Part shown: piece after piece, positions 35,252 through 44,030 of the stretch | Layout: each line of letters opens with the position of its first letter | Numbering within the stretch: position 1 is the first letter of the stretch | NCBI GenBank assembly: GCA_028716225.1 | Contig: JAQUQE010000001.1 | Location: 1-64,000 of the forward strand | DNA: 64,000 bases | Direction: 5' to 3' | DNA from: Dehalococcoidales bacterium | GTDB lineage: Bacteria > Chloroflexota > Dehalococcoidia > Dehalococcoidales > UBA5760 | Program-made: the position numbers and the translations under genes | Notes under the pieces: generated by a model | Told to the model about the DNA's origin: nothing | The model's database searches: none | Seen by the model: only the letters and a program-made list of their open reading frames with translations

Positions 35252-35988
35252 CGTACTTTTTGTCTCATTGCTCCCTTGCTGAGTGATTCAACCTCCGCGG
35301 GACTGAGTTCGCGAATCTCGCCATCCGGTAGTCTATTTAACCTCAGACTACCCAGGCGTATCCTTTTCAACTCCAGCACATCGTGTCCCAGAGCGGCAAA
35401 CATCCGACGCACCTGATGTTTCTTGCCTTCATGGATGGCTATGGAGTAGCTGAAGGGTGGATATCTGGATACCTTGACCTTAGCCGGATGGGTCTTACCA
35501 TCATCCAGGTAGATTCCCTTCGCCAACTCGGCTATTTCTTCCAGATTCAGTTCTCCGTCGATTTGAACCAGGTATTCTTTTTCTTGTTCAAAACGGGGAT
35601 GGGTCAATCGAAAAGTAAGGTCGCCGTCATTAGTCAGGAGAACCAGGCCTGTGGAGTCTTTGTCCAGGCGGCCAACCGGGTAAATCCGGATGTCCCGGTA
35701 TTTCTCCGGGAGGATGTCGATGACCGTTTTTCTCCCCCTGTCATCACTGGTGCTGGAAACAATGCCCTTGGGTTTATTGAGCATCAGATAAACATCAGGT
35801 TCTTTTTTGTATGAAGCACGTTTACCATCAATAGTGATAACATCCCTGGCGCTATCAACCGGTTCATTAAAGCTCTCGGCTACTTTACCGTTGATGGCTA
35901 CGCCGCCTCTCTTGATAACAGCTGCGATTTTTCTGCGAGAGCCAATTCCGGAAGCTGTAAGTAACTTGATTATGGGCTGTTGTGCCAT
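35248..35988 (-). CDS. RluB/RsuA-type pseudouridine synthase
   Basis: A 246-residue enzyme that isomerises uridine in rRNA. An N-terminal S4 RNA-binding domain (about 1-60: LLTASGIGSRRKIAAVIKRG and VAINGKVA) is followed by the RsuA/RluB catalytic domain, with the catalytic Asp in YPVGRLDKDSTGLVLLTNDG. LNKPKGIVSSTSDDRGRKTV and EGKKHQVRRMFAALGHDVLELKR are further family blocks. Length is typical of RluB, acting on the large-subunit rRNA; RsuA or RluF cannot be excluded. First gene of a two-gene operon. Confidence 0.88.
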   Translation of the reverse strand: MAQQPIIKLLTASGIGSRRKIAAVIKRGGVAINGKVAESFNEPVDSARDVITIDGKRASYKKEPDVYLMLNKPKGIVSSTSDDRGRKTVIDILPEKYRDIRIYPVGRLDKDSTGLVLLTNDGDLTFRLTHPRFEQEKEYLVQIDGELNLEEIAELAKGIYLDDGKTHPAKVKVSRYPPFSYSIAIHEGKKHQVRRMFAALGHDVLELKRIRLGSLRLNRLPDGEIRELSPAEVESLSKGAMRQKVR

Positions 35989-36169
35989 TTACTTCTGCCC
36001 TCCTGAATTTTCCGGTACAATCCCCTGAGTCCGGCTAAACTCATAAAAGTCTAAATCAACTGCTTCGAGCTAAGCAATCCAGTCTTGAGAGTTGCTACTT
36101 CAAAACTCCCGTAGTTATGTGTATACTGTTATACTGTGTCGATAGATTATACTTTAGACGGAGAAAATA

Positions 36170-38872
36170 ATGAATCCTGAGACATATCAGTACCCGCAGC
36201 AATATGAAACCGAAGCAGTTTTAAAGGACGGATCGAGCATACTACTCCGACCGATAAAGAAGGATGACGTCCAGCTGTGGCTGGATTTTGTCGGACGGCT
36301 GAGTCCCCATACCAAATATCTGCACTTTCAGCATGTACCTAACCTGGCCGCCGAAGATGCCGTCAGGGCCTGCAGTGTAGACTATGACAATACCTTTGCC
36401 ATCGTGGCCGAGGTGATGGAGTCCAGGCGTAAGAAAATAGTCGGTATCGGTAGATACTATCGCCTGCCCGATCGGCATTCTGCAGAAGTGACGTTTATAA
36501 CCGAAGATGCTCATCAGGGCAAAGGTATCGCCACCAGACTTCTGGGACTGTTGGTCGATATTGCCCGTGACAGGGGCATCGACAGATTTGAGACAGATGT
36601 TCTGGCAGAAGAAGGGCAACTAGCTTTCTTTAGAAACTACGGGTTTCACATTGTCCGTAGTATACAGTCGGATGTTCATCGCATCAGCTTCTCCGTTGCT
36701 CAGACCGAGCAGGTAATCAGGAAAGAGGAGGCGAGAGAGTCCGCTGCTACCATCGCTTCGCTGCGGTACATTCTTTCACCTCGTTCAGTGGCCGTAATCG
36801 GAGCATCGCGTGACAAAGACTCTATCGGTAATGTGCTCTTCCGCTGTATCCTTCAGAGTGATTTTTCAGGCGTAATCTATCCGGTGAACCCGAATGCGGA
36901 TGCGGTAGTCGGGGTGAGAACATATCCCTCGGTCCTGGATATACCGGGTAACGTGGAAATGGCCGTTATAGCCGTACCGGCATCTATAGTAAACAGGTTG
37001 GCTCATGATTGTGGCCAGAAGGGGGTACGGGCACTGATCGTTATTTCGGACGGGTTTAAAGAGACCGGTCCGGAGGGAATGGCCCGGGAAAGAGAACTGA
37101 GGGAAATCTGCCTCGGCCATGGCATGAGAGTGGTTGGGCCGAACTGTATGGGGGTCATCAATACCGAACCCGCTGTTGGTTTGAATGCAACCTTTTCAAC
37201 AGTGTATCCCCCGAGGGGCAATGTTGCCTTTCTTTCCCAAAGTGGGGCTATGGGACTGGCAATACTTGAATACGCCAGGGATCTCAATATGGGCATTTCC
37301 AGTTTCGTGAGTGTCGGAAACCGATTGGACATTTCTCCATCCGATCTGCTGCAGTACTGGGAAAAGGACACGGCAACTAGGGTGATACTGCTTTATCTCG
37401 AGTCTTTTGGCAACCCGGAAAAGTTTGCCCTCATCGCCCGTAGAGTCTCGGCGAAGAAGCCGATTGTGGTGGTAAAGAGCGGAACCACCAAAGCAGGCAC
37501 TCATGCTGCGGCATCCCACACCGGTGCTATGGCAACTTCGGAGGTGGCTGCCGAAGTAATGTTCCATCATGCCGGTATCGTAAAGGTTAACACCATGGAG
37601 GAGCTTTTTGATGTGGCGGCACTACTTTCCAACCAGCCCCTGCCGAAAGGAAACCGGCTCGCTATTGTCACCAATGGCGGTGGTCCTGGTATCATCGCGG
37701 CTGATGCTGCCGAACGTAATGGTCTGGAACTGCCGCCCGTCTCGGAAGAGACGGCAGAGAAACTGGGGAAGGTCTTGAAGCGCAAGGTTACGATAAATAA
37801 TCCCCTGGATACTACTGCCGGAGCCAGTGCCGAGGAGTTCGAAAATATATTGAGAATTCTGGCTGGTGATAAGGATAATGATGCCGTGCTGATAATATTC
37901 GTGCCGCCGATAGTGGTTAATCCGGAGGCTATCGAGAATGCCTTGCAGCGGGTGGCACCGGTTTTCTGGCGGCGGAAAAAGCCGTTGTTGGCCTGTTTCC
38001 TGGGGCGCCGGGGCCTTCAGGCGAGGATAGGAACGCTGGGAAGATTGGTGCCCAGCTTTTCCTTCCCCGAAGAAGCGGTCGCTTCTCTGGCAAGAGCTGT
38101 AGAGTATGTTGATCTGCAGAGTAAACCGAAGGGGGTTATCCCGGATATTAAAGGTACCGAGCCGGTAGAGGCACACAAGATTGTAGAGTCGGCATTGAGG
38201 GCTGGAGTGCAGAGGCCAATCTGGCTCTCTGCAGAGGAGATAATAGGGCTTCTTAACTGCTACGGTATTAAGATGGGAGAGACGGTTATGGCGGAGACCC
38301 CGGATGAAGCAGCTGCCGCCGCAGAGCGTCTCGGTTTTCCGGTAGTAGTGAAGCTTGCCTCAACGACTATCGTTCATAAGACTGAAGTTAACGGAGTAGT
38401 GCTTGATGTGACTTCGTCCGAAGGCGTGAAGATGGCCTTCGACGATATCAGAAAGAGGTTATCAGGTATCGGCCGTAAGGATGAGATGCAGGGTGTGCTT
38501 ATACAGAAGATGGTCAGGGAAGGAATAGAGACTATTATAGGGGTAACACATGATCCTCAGTTTGGGCCGTTGATTATGTTCGGTCTGGGTGGTATATATG
38601 CCGAACTGTTCAAGGATACGACCATACGCCTTCATCCGCTGACCGATGTCGATGCCGGCGATATGATACAGTCGGTAAAAATGGCGAAGCTGCTTTCCGG
38701 ATACCGGGGATTGCCTTCCAGCGATACTAACGCTCTAGAGGACCTCTTGCTCAGACTTTCGAAAATGATAGAGGATGTTCCGCAAATTGTAGAGCTCGAT
38801 TTTAACCCGGTTAAGGTGCTGCCGCGGGGGAGAGGTTACTATATTGCCGACGCCAGGATCCTGGTAGGATAG
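36170..38872 (+). CDS. GNAT domain fused to ADP-forming acyl-CoA synthetase
   Basis: A 900-residue fusion. Residues about 15-175 are a GNAT acetyltransferase (HSAEVTFITEDAHQGKGIATR binds acetyl-CoA). From about 195 follows an ADP-forming acyl-CoA synthetase: CoA-binding domain (SVAVIGASRDKDSIGNVLF), CoA-ligase domains with the probable phospho-His450 in AASHTGAMATSE, and a C-terminal ATP-grasp region (about 680-900: GFPVVVKLASTTIVHKTEVN, and GLGGIYAELFKD). Such enzymes make acetate plus ATP from acetyl-CoA. In Pat-type proteins the same fold pair acts as a protein lysine acetyltransferase and the GNAT lies at the other end. The intact SHTGA His suggests a working synthetase. Confidence 0.85.
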   Translation: MNPETYQYPQQYETEAVLKDGSSILLRPIKKDDVQLWLDFVGRLSPHTKYLHFQHVPNLAAEDAVRACSVDYDNTFAIVAEVMESRRKKIVGIGRYYRLPDRHSAEVTFITEDAHQGKGIATRLLGLLVDIARDRGIDRFETDVLAEEGQLAFFRNYGFHIVRSIQSDVHRISFSVAQTEQVIRKEEARESAATIASLRYILSPRSVAVIGASRDKDSIGNVLFRCILQSDFSGVIYPVNPNADAVVGVRTYPSVLDIPGNVEMAVIAVPASIVNRLAHDCGQKGVRALIVISDGFKETGPEGMARERELREICLGHGMRVVGPNCMGVINTEPAVGLNATFSTVYPPRGNVAFLSQSGAMGLAILEYARDLNMGISSFVSVGNRLDISPSDLLQYWEKDTATRVILLYLESFGNPEKFALIARRVSAKKPIVVVKSGTTKAGTHAAASHTGAMATSEVAAEVMFHHAGIVKVNTMEELFDVAALLSNQPLPKGNRLAIVTNGGGPGIIAADAAERNGLELPPVSEETAEKLGKVLKRKVTINNPLDTTAGASAEEFENILRILAGDKDNDAVLIIFVPPIVVNPEAIENALQRVAPVFWRRKKPLLACFLGRRGLQARIGTLGRLVPSFSFPEEAVASLARAVEYVDLQSKPKGVIPDIKGTEPVEAHKIVESALRAGVQRPIWLSAEEIIGLLNCYGIKMGETVMAETPDEAAAAAERLGFPVVVKLASTTIVHKTEVNGVVLDVTSSEGVKMAFDDIRKRLSGIGRKDEMQGVLIQKMVREGIETIIGVTHDPQFGPLIMFGLGGIYAELFKDTTIRLHPLTDVDAGDMIQSVKMAKLLSGYRGLPSSDTNALEDLLLRLSKMIEDVPQIVELDFNPVKVLPRGRGYYIADARILVG

Positions 38873-38967
38873 TACAGAAATGCTTTTCGTTAGAATGTGA
38901 CTAAATCGCGTATTTCTGTTCTGTTATGGTTTACATAATATGAATAAATATCGGAGTTGTTGACATA

Positions 38968-39738
38968 ATGAGGCAGTGTGTATTGACATCATCAGCGGGG
39001 AAGCGTCTCATCGGTAAGGCTATAGCGGGGCTTCCCGTGATTAAAAGTACGCTGTGCAAGGGGACTATAGTGATTGTGGCTGGGACCACAAACGGCTATG
39101 TTGCGGAGGAAATACTGAATACTCTGGGTGGAGAAAACGCCTTTGATCGAAAGCGATTCTTTCGGGGGGTTACTCTTCCCCCTGAATATAAGGTGACCGA
39201 AGCGGGCAGATTACCTGACGAGAGAGGATTCCCGGGTGATGTGATTATCAAGGACGGCGTTTGGCAGCGTGGTAAAACAATAAGTGACGTAGCTGATGAA
39301 CTTAAAGAAGGAGATGTTATTATCAAAGGTGCCAATGCGCTTGATCCGGTTCACAAGCGTGCTGCCATTCTGATGGGTCATCGACAAGGTGGAACAACGA
39401 CGATAGCGCTTCAGGCTGTGGTAGGAAGAAGGGTGCATTTGATACTGCCGGTCGGGTTGGAGAAACGGATATACGGCAATCTGGATGAAATAGCAAGACT
39501 GTTGATTATGCCGGAATCAGAGGGGTTACGCTTGCTTCCGGTTCCCGGCGAAGTGTTCACTGAGATCGAAGCCCTTTCATCACTGGCTGGTGTTACCGCT
39601 GAATTAATTGCCGCCGGCGGGGTTTGCGGAGCAGAAGGAAGTATGCGGTTAGCCTTTAGCGGGACTACTGAAGCCGAGTCATTTGCCGAGCAGATAATTC
39701 AATCCGTAGCTTTTGAGCCCCCTTTTACGATACCTTGA
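38968..39738 (+). CDS. uncharacterised protein, paralogue of 5921-6679
   Basis: A 256-residue soluble protein of the same unrecognised family as the 5921-6679 product. Conserved blocks are AGTTNGYVAEEIL (about 38-50), EGDVIIKGANALDP (about 114-127), ILPVGLEKRI (about 155-164), TEIEALSSLAGVTAELIAAG (about 193-212), GVCGAEGSMRLAFSG and a final FEPPF. It has an extra segment around RGVTLPPEYKVTEAGRLPDE. A Cys replaces Gly in the GxxGAEGS block. It lies 95 bases after the acyl-CoA synthetase gene and is convergent with an HtrA gene. No membrane parts are seen. Confidence 0.78.
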   Translation: MRQCVLTSSAGKRLIGKAIAGLPVIKSTLCKGTIVIVAGTTNGYVAEEILNTLGGENAFDRKRFFRGVTLPPEYKVTEAGRLPDERGFPGDVIIKDGVWQRGKTISDVADELKEGDVIIKGANALDPVHKRAAILMGHRQGGTTTIALQAVVGRRVHLILPVGLEKRIYGNLDEIARLLIMPESEGLRLLPVPGEVFTEIEALSSLAGVTAELIAAGGVCGAEGSMRLAFSGTTEAESFAEQIIQSVAFEPPFTIP

Positions 39739-39761
39739 TGGTTCTTGTCGAGGCGGGTGCC

Positions 39762-40955
39762 TTAGTCCTGTGAGAATGCCACATCCTGCGGCCATTCGTC
39801 GAGGGTTACCTCCACCGCTATTGTCTCATTCCCTCTGATTACAGTTAGGTAAACTTGCTCCCCGACATCCTTAGTATTGAGATACTGCAGGAGGTCGGAC
39901 ACTGTGGCTACCTCATGTTCGTCAATCGCAATGATGATGTCACCTCCTGAGGTTGGACTACCCTGATCGATGCCGCTTGGGACCAGTCCGGCCCGCTCGG
40001 CAGGGCTATCCGGCATCACCGAGACTACATATACCCCGTGGTCGGTGTTCAAATCGAGCTTTGAAGCCAGTGTTTGATCGATTTCCGTGCCGCTGATGCC
40101 CAGCCATGGGGTGCCGACCTCGCCGCCTTGAAGCAGTGCCGGCAGCAGAGACTTGGCGTTGTTGATGGGGATGGCGAAGCCGATGCTGTTTGAAGAAGCT
40201 TCAATAGCAGTATTTATGCCGATTACCGCACCTTTTGAGCTTAGAAGAGGACCGCCGGAATTTCCCGGATTTATGGCGGCGTCGATCTGTAACATGTTGG
40301 GTATTGACCTTGTCTGAGCGCCGGCCATGTTTCTTCCCAAACCGCTGATAATACCGACGGTGATGGAACCTTCCAGTCCGTAGGGTGAACCGAGCGCAAT
40401 CGCCATCTGGCCCGGCTTAACACTGTCAGAATCACCCAGAAGGAGCGGGCTAATGTTGCTAATATTGCTTGGGTCTACCTTCAGCAGTGCCAGGTCGTTC
40501 TCACTGTCGGTGCCGATTATTTGAGCTTCTACCGTCTCGCTGCTGTGCAGGGTAACGCTTATGCTGGAAGCGCCGTCCACTACGTGATAATTGGTTAAAA
40601 TATGGCCTTCTTCATCGACAAAGAATCCGGAGCCTTGTCCTTTTACATCAGGAGTACGGAATAAGCCGGAGGGGTATTCGTTACCGCCGACTACGGTATT
40701 TATCTCGACTACTGCTGGAATCGCCTGGCTATAGAGTGTTACGATTGCCTCTTCATCGTAAAGCGATATTACCGGCACGGCGTTGGCAGTTGTTACAGTT
40801 TCGTTCGGGATTACATCAGGAGTAGCCGAGGCCAGAGGGATGCTCGCAGCGCAACCGGAGAACAGAAGGGATGCCGACAGGGCTACGGCAACAAGCGAGG
40901 TTAGAACTATCCGCTGCTGCATCTTCATCATCGGTACGGATCTATTCGAGTTCAT
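39762..40955 (-). CDS. HtrA/DegP-like serine protease lipoprotein
   Basis: A 397-residue envelope protease. The N terminus is a lipoprotein signal (LSASLLFSGCAAS, Cys about 35), so the protein is anchored outside the membrane. The trypsin-like domain has the full triad: His124 (NYHVVDGAS), Asp154 (ENDLALLKV) and Ser233 (NPGNSGGPLLS). One PDZ domain (about 280-385: GISGTEIDQ, VVSVMPDSPAERAGLVP and GGDIIIAIDEHEVATVSDLL) follows. It likely degrades or refolds damaged exported proteins. Confidence 0.9.
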   Translation of the reverse strand: MNSNRSVPMMKMQQRIVLTSLVAVALSASLLFSGCAASIPLASATPDVIPNETVTTANAVPVISLYDEEAIVTLYSQAIPAVVEINTVVGGNEYPSGLFRTPDVKGQGSGFFVDEEGHILTNYHVVDGASSISVTLHSSETVEAQIIGTDSENDLALLKVDPSNISNISPLLLGDSDSVKPGQMAIALGSPYGLEGSITVGIISGLGRNMAGAQTRSIPNMLQIDAAINPGNSGGPLLSSKGAVIGINTAIEASSNSIGFAIPINNAKSLLPALLQGGEVGTPWLGISGTEIDQTLASKLDLNTDHGVYVVSVMPDSPAERAGLVPSGIDQGSPTSGGDIIIAIDEHEVATVSDLLQYLNTKDVGEQVYLTVIRGNETIAVEVTLDEWPQDVAFSQD

Positions 40956-41365
40956 CTATCCTTCTTCTTTCTATCTATTTATCAGAAATCTCGGATATTT
41001 AAAAAATAACATGAAAATATTAAGAAATTATTAAAAGATGCCATGCTCTAGCCCCGGTAGTGCTGCCGATTACCGAGTCGTTGCCGCTACGGCGTTTGGA
41101 GGTGGAGGCTGCTATCTACAGTGGTTTAAGACAACTGGGGTTGGATGTGTGAAACGAAAATTGCACTTAATATACTGCAATTTTGAGATATACACTGAGT
41201 CACATTAGTAGGGATGCATTATTCTGTTTGCGTTCGCTTAGCCATCTGTTTATTCGCGGCTCTTTTCATCCTCGAAACTGAAGATTTCATTAATGCTGGC
41301 TCCCAGGGCTTGGGCGACGTTGTACTCCCGGAAAGATATTAAAGATACCAGTAGATATTTTCGGA
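40956..41365. other. intergenic stretch with a regulator fragment
   Basis: Upstream of the HtrA gene; probable promoter sequence lies in the AT-rich part around 40960-41040. The 41100-41250 part shows nothing. A short decayed HTH regulator piece is at its far end and is listed separately. Confidence 0.4.
41250..41365 (-). pseudogene. C-terminal fragment of an XRE-type regulator
   Basis: On the minus strand the frame ends in EYNVAQALGASINEIFSFED before a stop at 41250-41252. This matches the last helix and tail of XRE/HipB-type HTH domains (xxKIAKALGVSIEEIFxFED). The preceding residues do not match the HTH start, so only the end survives. Confidence 0.5.
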
Positions 41366-42193
41366 TCACAACCTCTGGCATTGCTCGCAGTAGTAGATAC
41401 TGCCGCCCAGGTAAGCCTCTTTCCTGATCACCATGCCACAGAATGGGCAGGGCTTACCGGCGGTGTTCTTGCACAGAACGGTTTTATAGCCCCCGGGTGA
41501 GCCGAACAAACCCAGTTCGGTATCCCGGCCTCCGCGGGCTGCCATCATGGAGATGGTGGTTTTTAGAGAATTAAAAAGGGCCTCTTTATCGTTATCGGAA
41601 AGAGTGTTTACCTTCTTCTTCGGATGCATTCTTGCGTTGAACAAGATATCCTGCAAGATACCGTTGCCGAGCCCGGGGATTCTCTGCTCGGTGGCCAGAA
41701 AAGCCTTCAAGCTTAATTTCTGGACTTCATCTGAACCAACCATACGGCTAAAATATACTCCATCAAACATTGCAGAGAGCGGAGACGGTTTTTCTTGGGC
41801 AGCTTTGTAGTAGGGATTATCCAGTTCACCATCAAAGAATGCTCCCAGTCCGCCATACATTTGAATCGAGGCGCTTACAGCAGAATGATCGTCAAACTCA
41901 ATTAAAATCTGGTGTTTAGCAGGACGCGGCTCATTTTTGTCGTGAAACCTGATTGCTACACCCTCTCCGAATAGGATATTAGCCTTTTCAACCCCTATCT
42001 CAACCATACCGCCATATGGACTGGCTTTGCCTACTGTCCTGCCGATAAGCAGGTCAGAATATGTCGACGGTTCTCCATAGTACCAGGCTAATTTGTGAGG
42101 GGTGTGTGCAGCAACGACACCGGCAATCCGCTTCCCCAAAATAGCATCTTTAATTTGACCGGAGAGATTTACCGCTTCGGGTAATTCAATCAC
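41366..42193 (-). CDS. Fpg/Nei-like DNA glycosylase family protein without Pro2
   Basis: A 275-residue member of the Fpg/Nei (formamidopyrimidine-DNA glycosylase) family. It starts at GTG behind a GGAGG site, reading MIELPEAVNLSGQIK where Fpg has MPELPEVE: the N-terminal proline used as nucleophile is replaced by Ile2, while Glu3 remains. The helix-two-turn-helix block (KAFLATEQRIPGLGNGILQDILFNARMHP) and the C-terminal zinc finger (CPFCGMVIRKEAYLGGSIYYC, then EQCQ) are intact. Similar proteins with MIELPEA occur widely in anaerobes and are often called endonuclease VIII. It likely binds DNA, but canonical glycosylase chemistry is doubtful. Confidence 0.8.
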   Translation of the reverse strand: MIELPEAVNLSGQIKDAILGKRIAGVVAAHTPHKLAWYYGEPSTYSDLLIGRTVGKASPYGGMVEIGVEKANILFGEGVAIRFHDKNEPRPAKHQILIEFDDHSAVSASIQMYGGLGAFFDGELDNPYYKAAQEKPSPLSAMFDGVYFSRMVGSDEVQKLSLKAFLATEQRIPGLGNGILQDILFNARMHPKKKVNTLSDNDKEALFNSLKTTISMMAARGGRDTELGLFGSPGGYKTVLCKNTAGKPCPFCGMVIRKEAYLGGSIYYCEQCQRL

Positions 42194-42488
42194 GATAATA
42201 CCTCCATCCCGCTGTTTTTTATACAGGCTATTCTACAACGCTGAATGTCTTGGGACAAGACGCCTGTTTTCTTTAGCCATATTCAGACACTTTCAAAGGC
42301 TGATGATTGTCGTGCCAGACGGCTAGTAAAAGCGGCCATTTTTTGGGCGGGCGGATTACTATTGACATTGCTAGAGTGCGAGCCTAGAATAAATGATATA
42401 AGGGTACAGCGAAGCGGTATTATTTATGCGGGTTAGGTCTTATCAGCCGGTCTATCCTATTTTATGGTAACCGGTAACAAGGAGCAAA
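42194..42488. other. intergenic stretch
   Basis: Between the Fpg-like gene and a weakly supported secreted ORF. No recognisable RNA or coding frame is seen. The AAGGAG near 42479 is the ribosome site proposed for the next gene. Confidence 0.35.
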
Positions 42489-42908
42489 GTGGGTAGGTGG
42501 GCTGAGGTTCTGCTCGTTACGATGTTGGTGTTGACCATTGTCTTTGCCAAGCAGGCAGAAGCGATGGTCAAACAATGCCCGGTGTCAGCGAGTTCGGTTG
42601 CTCCTCTATCGGTTTCCAATCCGGTCCAATCGGATACTTCAGATATCTTAACTGTACGCCCAATGCCAGGAACACCTCTCAAAATACCGTCGTACATGGT
42701 TGCTGACTTCCCCCCGGAGTCATTCTGTATACGCTTTGCCCAGCATCAAAGAAGGCTTGTTACCTGTAATAATGGCTATGGCTTTTTTCTGGCGAAGTCG
42801 GGTAGTGGGGCTGTATTTCAGGATGGACGGACCAAGCCGTCGTTTATCGCCCCGCTTTTGAGAAGTTTCGACTCTTTTTCTCCGCCCGGTCTCGTTATGC
42901 GCCTATGA
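42489..42908 (+). CDS. small secreted hypothetical protein
   Basis: A 139-residue frame starting at GTG with an AAGGAG site five bases upstream. The N terminus looks like a cleavable signal peptide (WAEVLLVTMLVLTIVFAKQAEA). The rest is Ser/Pro-rich with three Cys and no family I know. The last part (KPSFIAPLLRSFDSFSPPG) is low-complexity-like. It may be a real small secreted protein or a chance frame; an overlapping minus-strand frame of 81 codons has no support. Confidence 0.35.
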   Translation: MGRWAEVLLVTMLVLTIVFAKQAEAMVKQCPVSASSVAPLSVSNPVQSDTSDILTVRPMPGTPLKIPSYMVADFPPESFCIRFAQHQRRLVTCNNGYGFFLAKSGSGAVFQDGRTKPSFIAPLLRSFDSFSPPGLVMRL

Positions 42909-42979
42909 TTAGGTTTGAGAGCTCTAGTTTTCGATTGGTAATGTCCCATTGAAAAATAGGTCTGAGAAGGAGATTAGTA

Positions 42980-43285
42980 ATGTTCGGAATGAAAGCAAAG
43001 GAAAAGGAAAAGGGAACCTCACCAAAAGATATTATGGCCGGCGAAATCGAGCGGTTGACCCCCGGCCAGTCTCTCTGCTATAAACTGCCGCCGATATATG
43101 GTGACGATTTGGTAATTGTTAAGCCAAACCCGAATTATCCTAACAAGGGAAAGAAGTACCTGGTGTGTTCAGAGAGTGTTGTGGATGGTAAGCCAAGCGG
43201 TAAGGTTCTTACCGGTTGGGATTCTGACAAGGCCAGTTACATCGCCGGTTGGGTTGTGGAACGTCTCGGTACGCCCTTTGCTTAG
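42980..43285 (+). CDS. small hypothetical protein
   Basis: A 101-residue cytoplasmic protein with a good AGAAGGAGA ribosome site. The Lys-rich start (MKAKEKEKGTSPKDIMAGE) is followed by a compact beta-rich part: LTPGQSLCYKLPPIYGDDLV, KKYLVCSESVVDGKPSGK and an Ala/Trp helix (KASYIAGWVVERLG). Two Cys are present. I do not recognise the family. Codon usage resembles its neighbours, so it is probably real. Confidence 0.6.
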   Translation: MFGMKAKEKEKGTSPKDIMAGEIERLTPGQSLCYKLPPIYGDDLVIVKPNPNYPNKGKKYLVCSESVVDGKPSGKVLTGWDSDKASYIAGWVVERLGTPFA

Positions 43286-43320
43286 TCTGAATTTGGGGTA
43301 GATTTCATATCGGCAAATGC

Positions 43321-43373
43321 TATTGAAAGCCGGGGGTCAGGCACTTTAGTGGTTACACCTTCGGCTTTCAATA
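43321..43373. repeat. 12-bp perfect inverted repeat
   Basis: TATTGAAAGCCG and CGGCTTTCAATA pair perfectly around a 29-base loop in the gap between two hypothetical genes. The downstream side lacks a T-run, so it is not a canonical terminator. It might act as an operator or RNA hairpin. Confidence 0.4.
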
Positions 43374-43490
43374 ATCATAAATCGGAAGATATGTGTTTAG
43401 GCTCTTGGGGTGGACAGTGTTTGTTACTACAAAGCTTAGTCCTCGCCGGATAGTATACTCGCTAATGACGAAGTAAGGAGGCAAGCTATC

Positions 43491-43922
43491 GTGCTGGTTG
43501 ACGAGATTAGCAGAATCGCTAGTGAAATCCCTGCTGAACTAAAGGAAAAGAAAGGAGTCTTCTCCCTTGAGTTCATTATTGCAGAAAGAAAGGTTATGTT
43601 TTCTAAGAAGAAGCTGACCTACAGTGCGAAGTTTCGCATCGATGAGGGTAAAAAGGAGCTTCGTTTTACCGAGATGCTCAAGGAGTCTGGCGCCGGATTC
43701 TCCTCCGGTGATAGCGATATCGGTCCCGGCTTCGGATTTAAGGCAGAGACCTATAAGACCGGAGGTGGCCCCAGGGAGGGTAATATCAAAGAACAATCCG
43801 AGCTTTTTGGTAAGCAATACAACTATAATTACGACTTCTCTAAGATCAGGACCGCGGTTGAGCGTGAGGCTGACAGGGCTGGCTATGCCTTCAAGTACCA
43901 TTTGACCAGCATCGGCCTGTGA
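43491..43922 (+). CDS. small hypothetical protein
   Basis: A 143-residue protein starting at GTG after AAGGAGG at ideal distance. It has no signal peptide. The sequence is rich in charged residues: an N-terminal helix (VDEISRIASEIPAELKEKKG), then strand-like VFSLEFIIAERKVMFSKKK, TYSAKFRIDEGKKELRFTEM, a Gly/Ser stretch (SGAGFSSGDSDIGPGFGFKA) and a Tyr-rich part (KQYNYNYDFSKIRTAVEREA). No family recognised. Strong ribosome site and coding bias suggest it is real. Confidence 0.6.
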   Translation: MLVDEISRIASEIPAELKEKKGVFSLEFIIAERKVMFSKKKLTYSAKFRIDEGKKELRFTEMLKESGAGFSSGDSDIGPGFGFKAETYKTGGGPREGNIKEQSELFGKQYNYNYDFSKIRTAVEREADRAGYAFKYHLTSIGL

Positions 43923-44030
43923 CGATACATGGATAGTAAAGATGCTGTGTCTTTTGATAGTAGGCATGTAACTTTTGGCGGAATAAGGCGTTCTAGAATT
44001 GTAGAAGGATAGTAATAAAGGGGGGTGCCA

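Noticed and set aside
42452-42697. Minus-strand frame of 81 codons opposite the small secreted ORF
   Set aside because: It lacks a ribosome site and any recognisable pattern, and it conflicts with the better supported plus-strand frame having a signal peptide.
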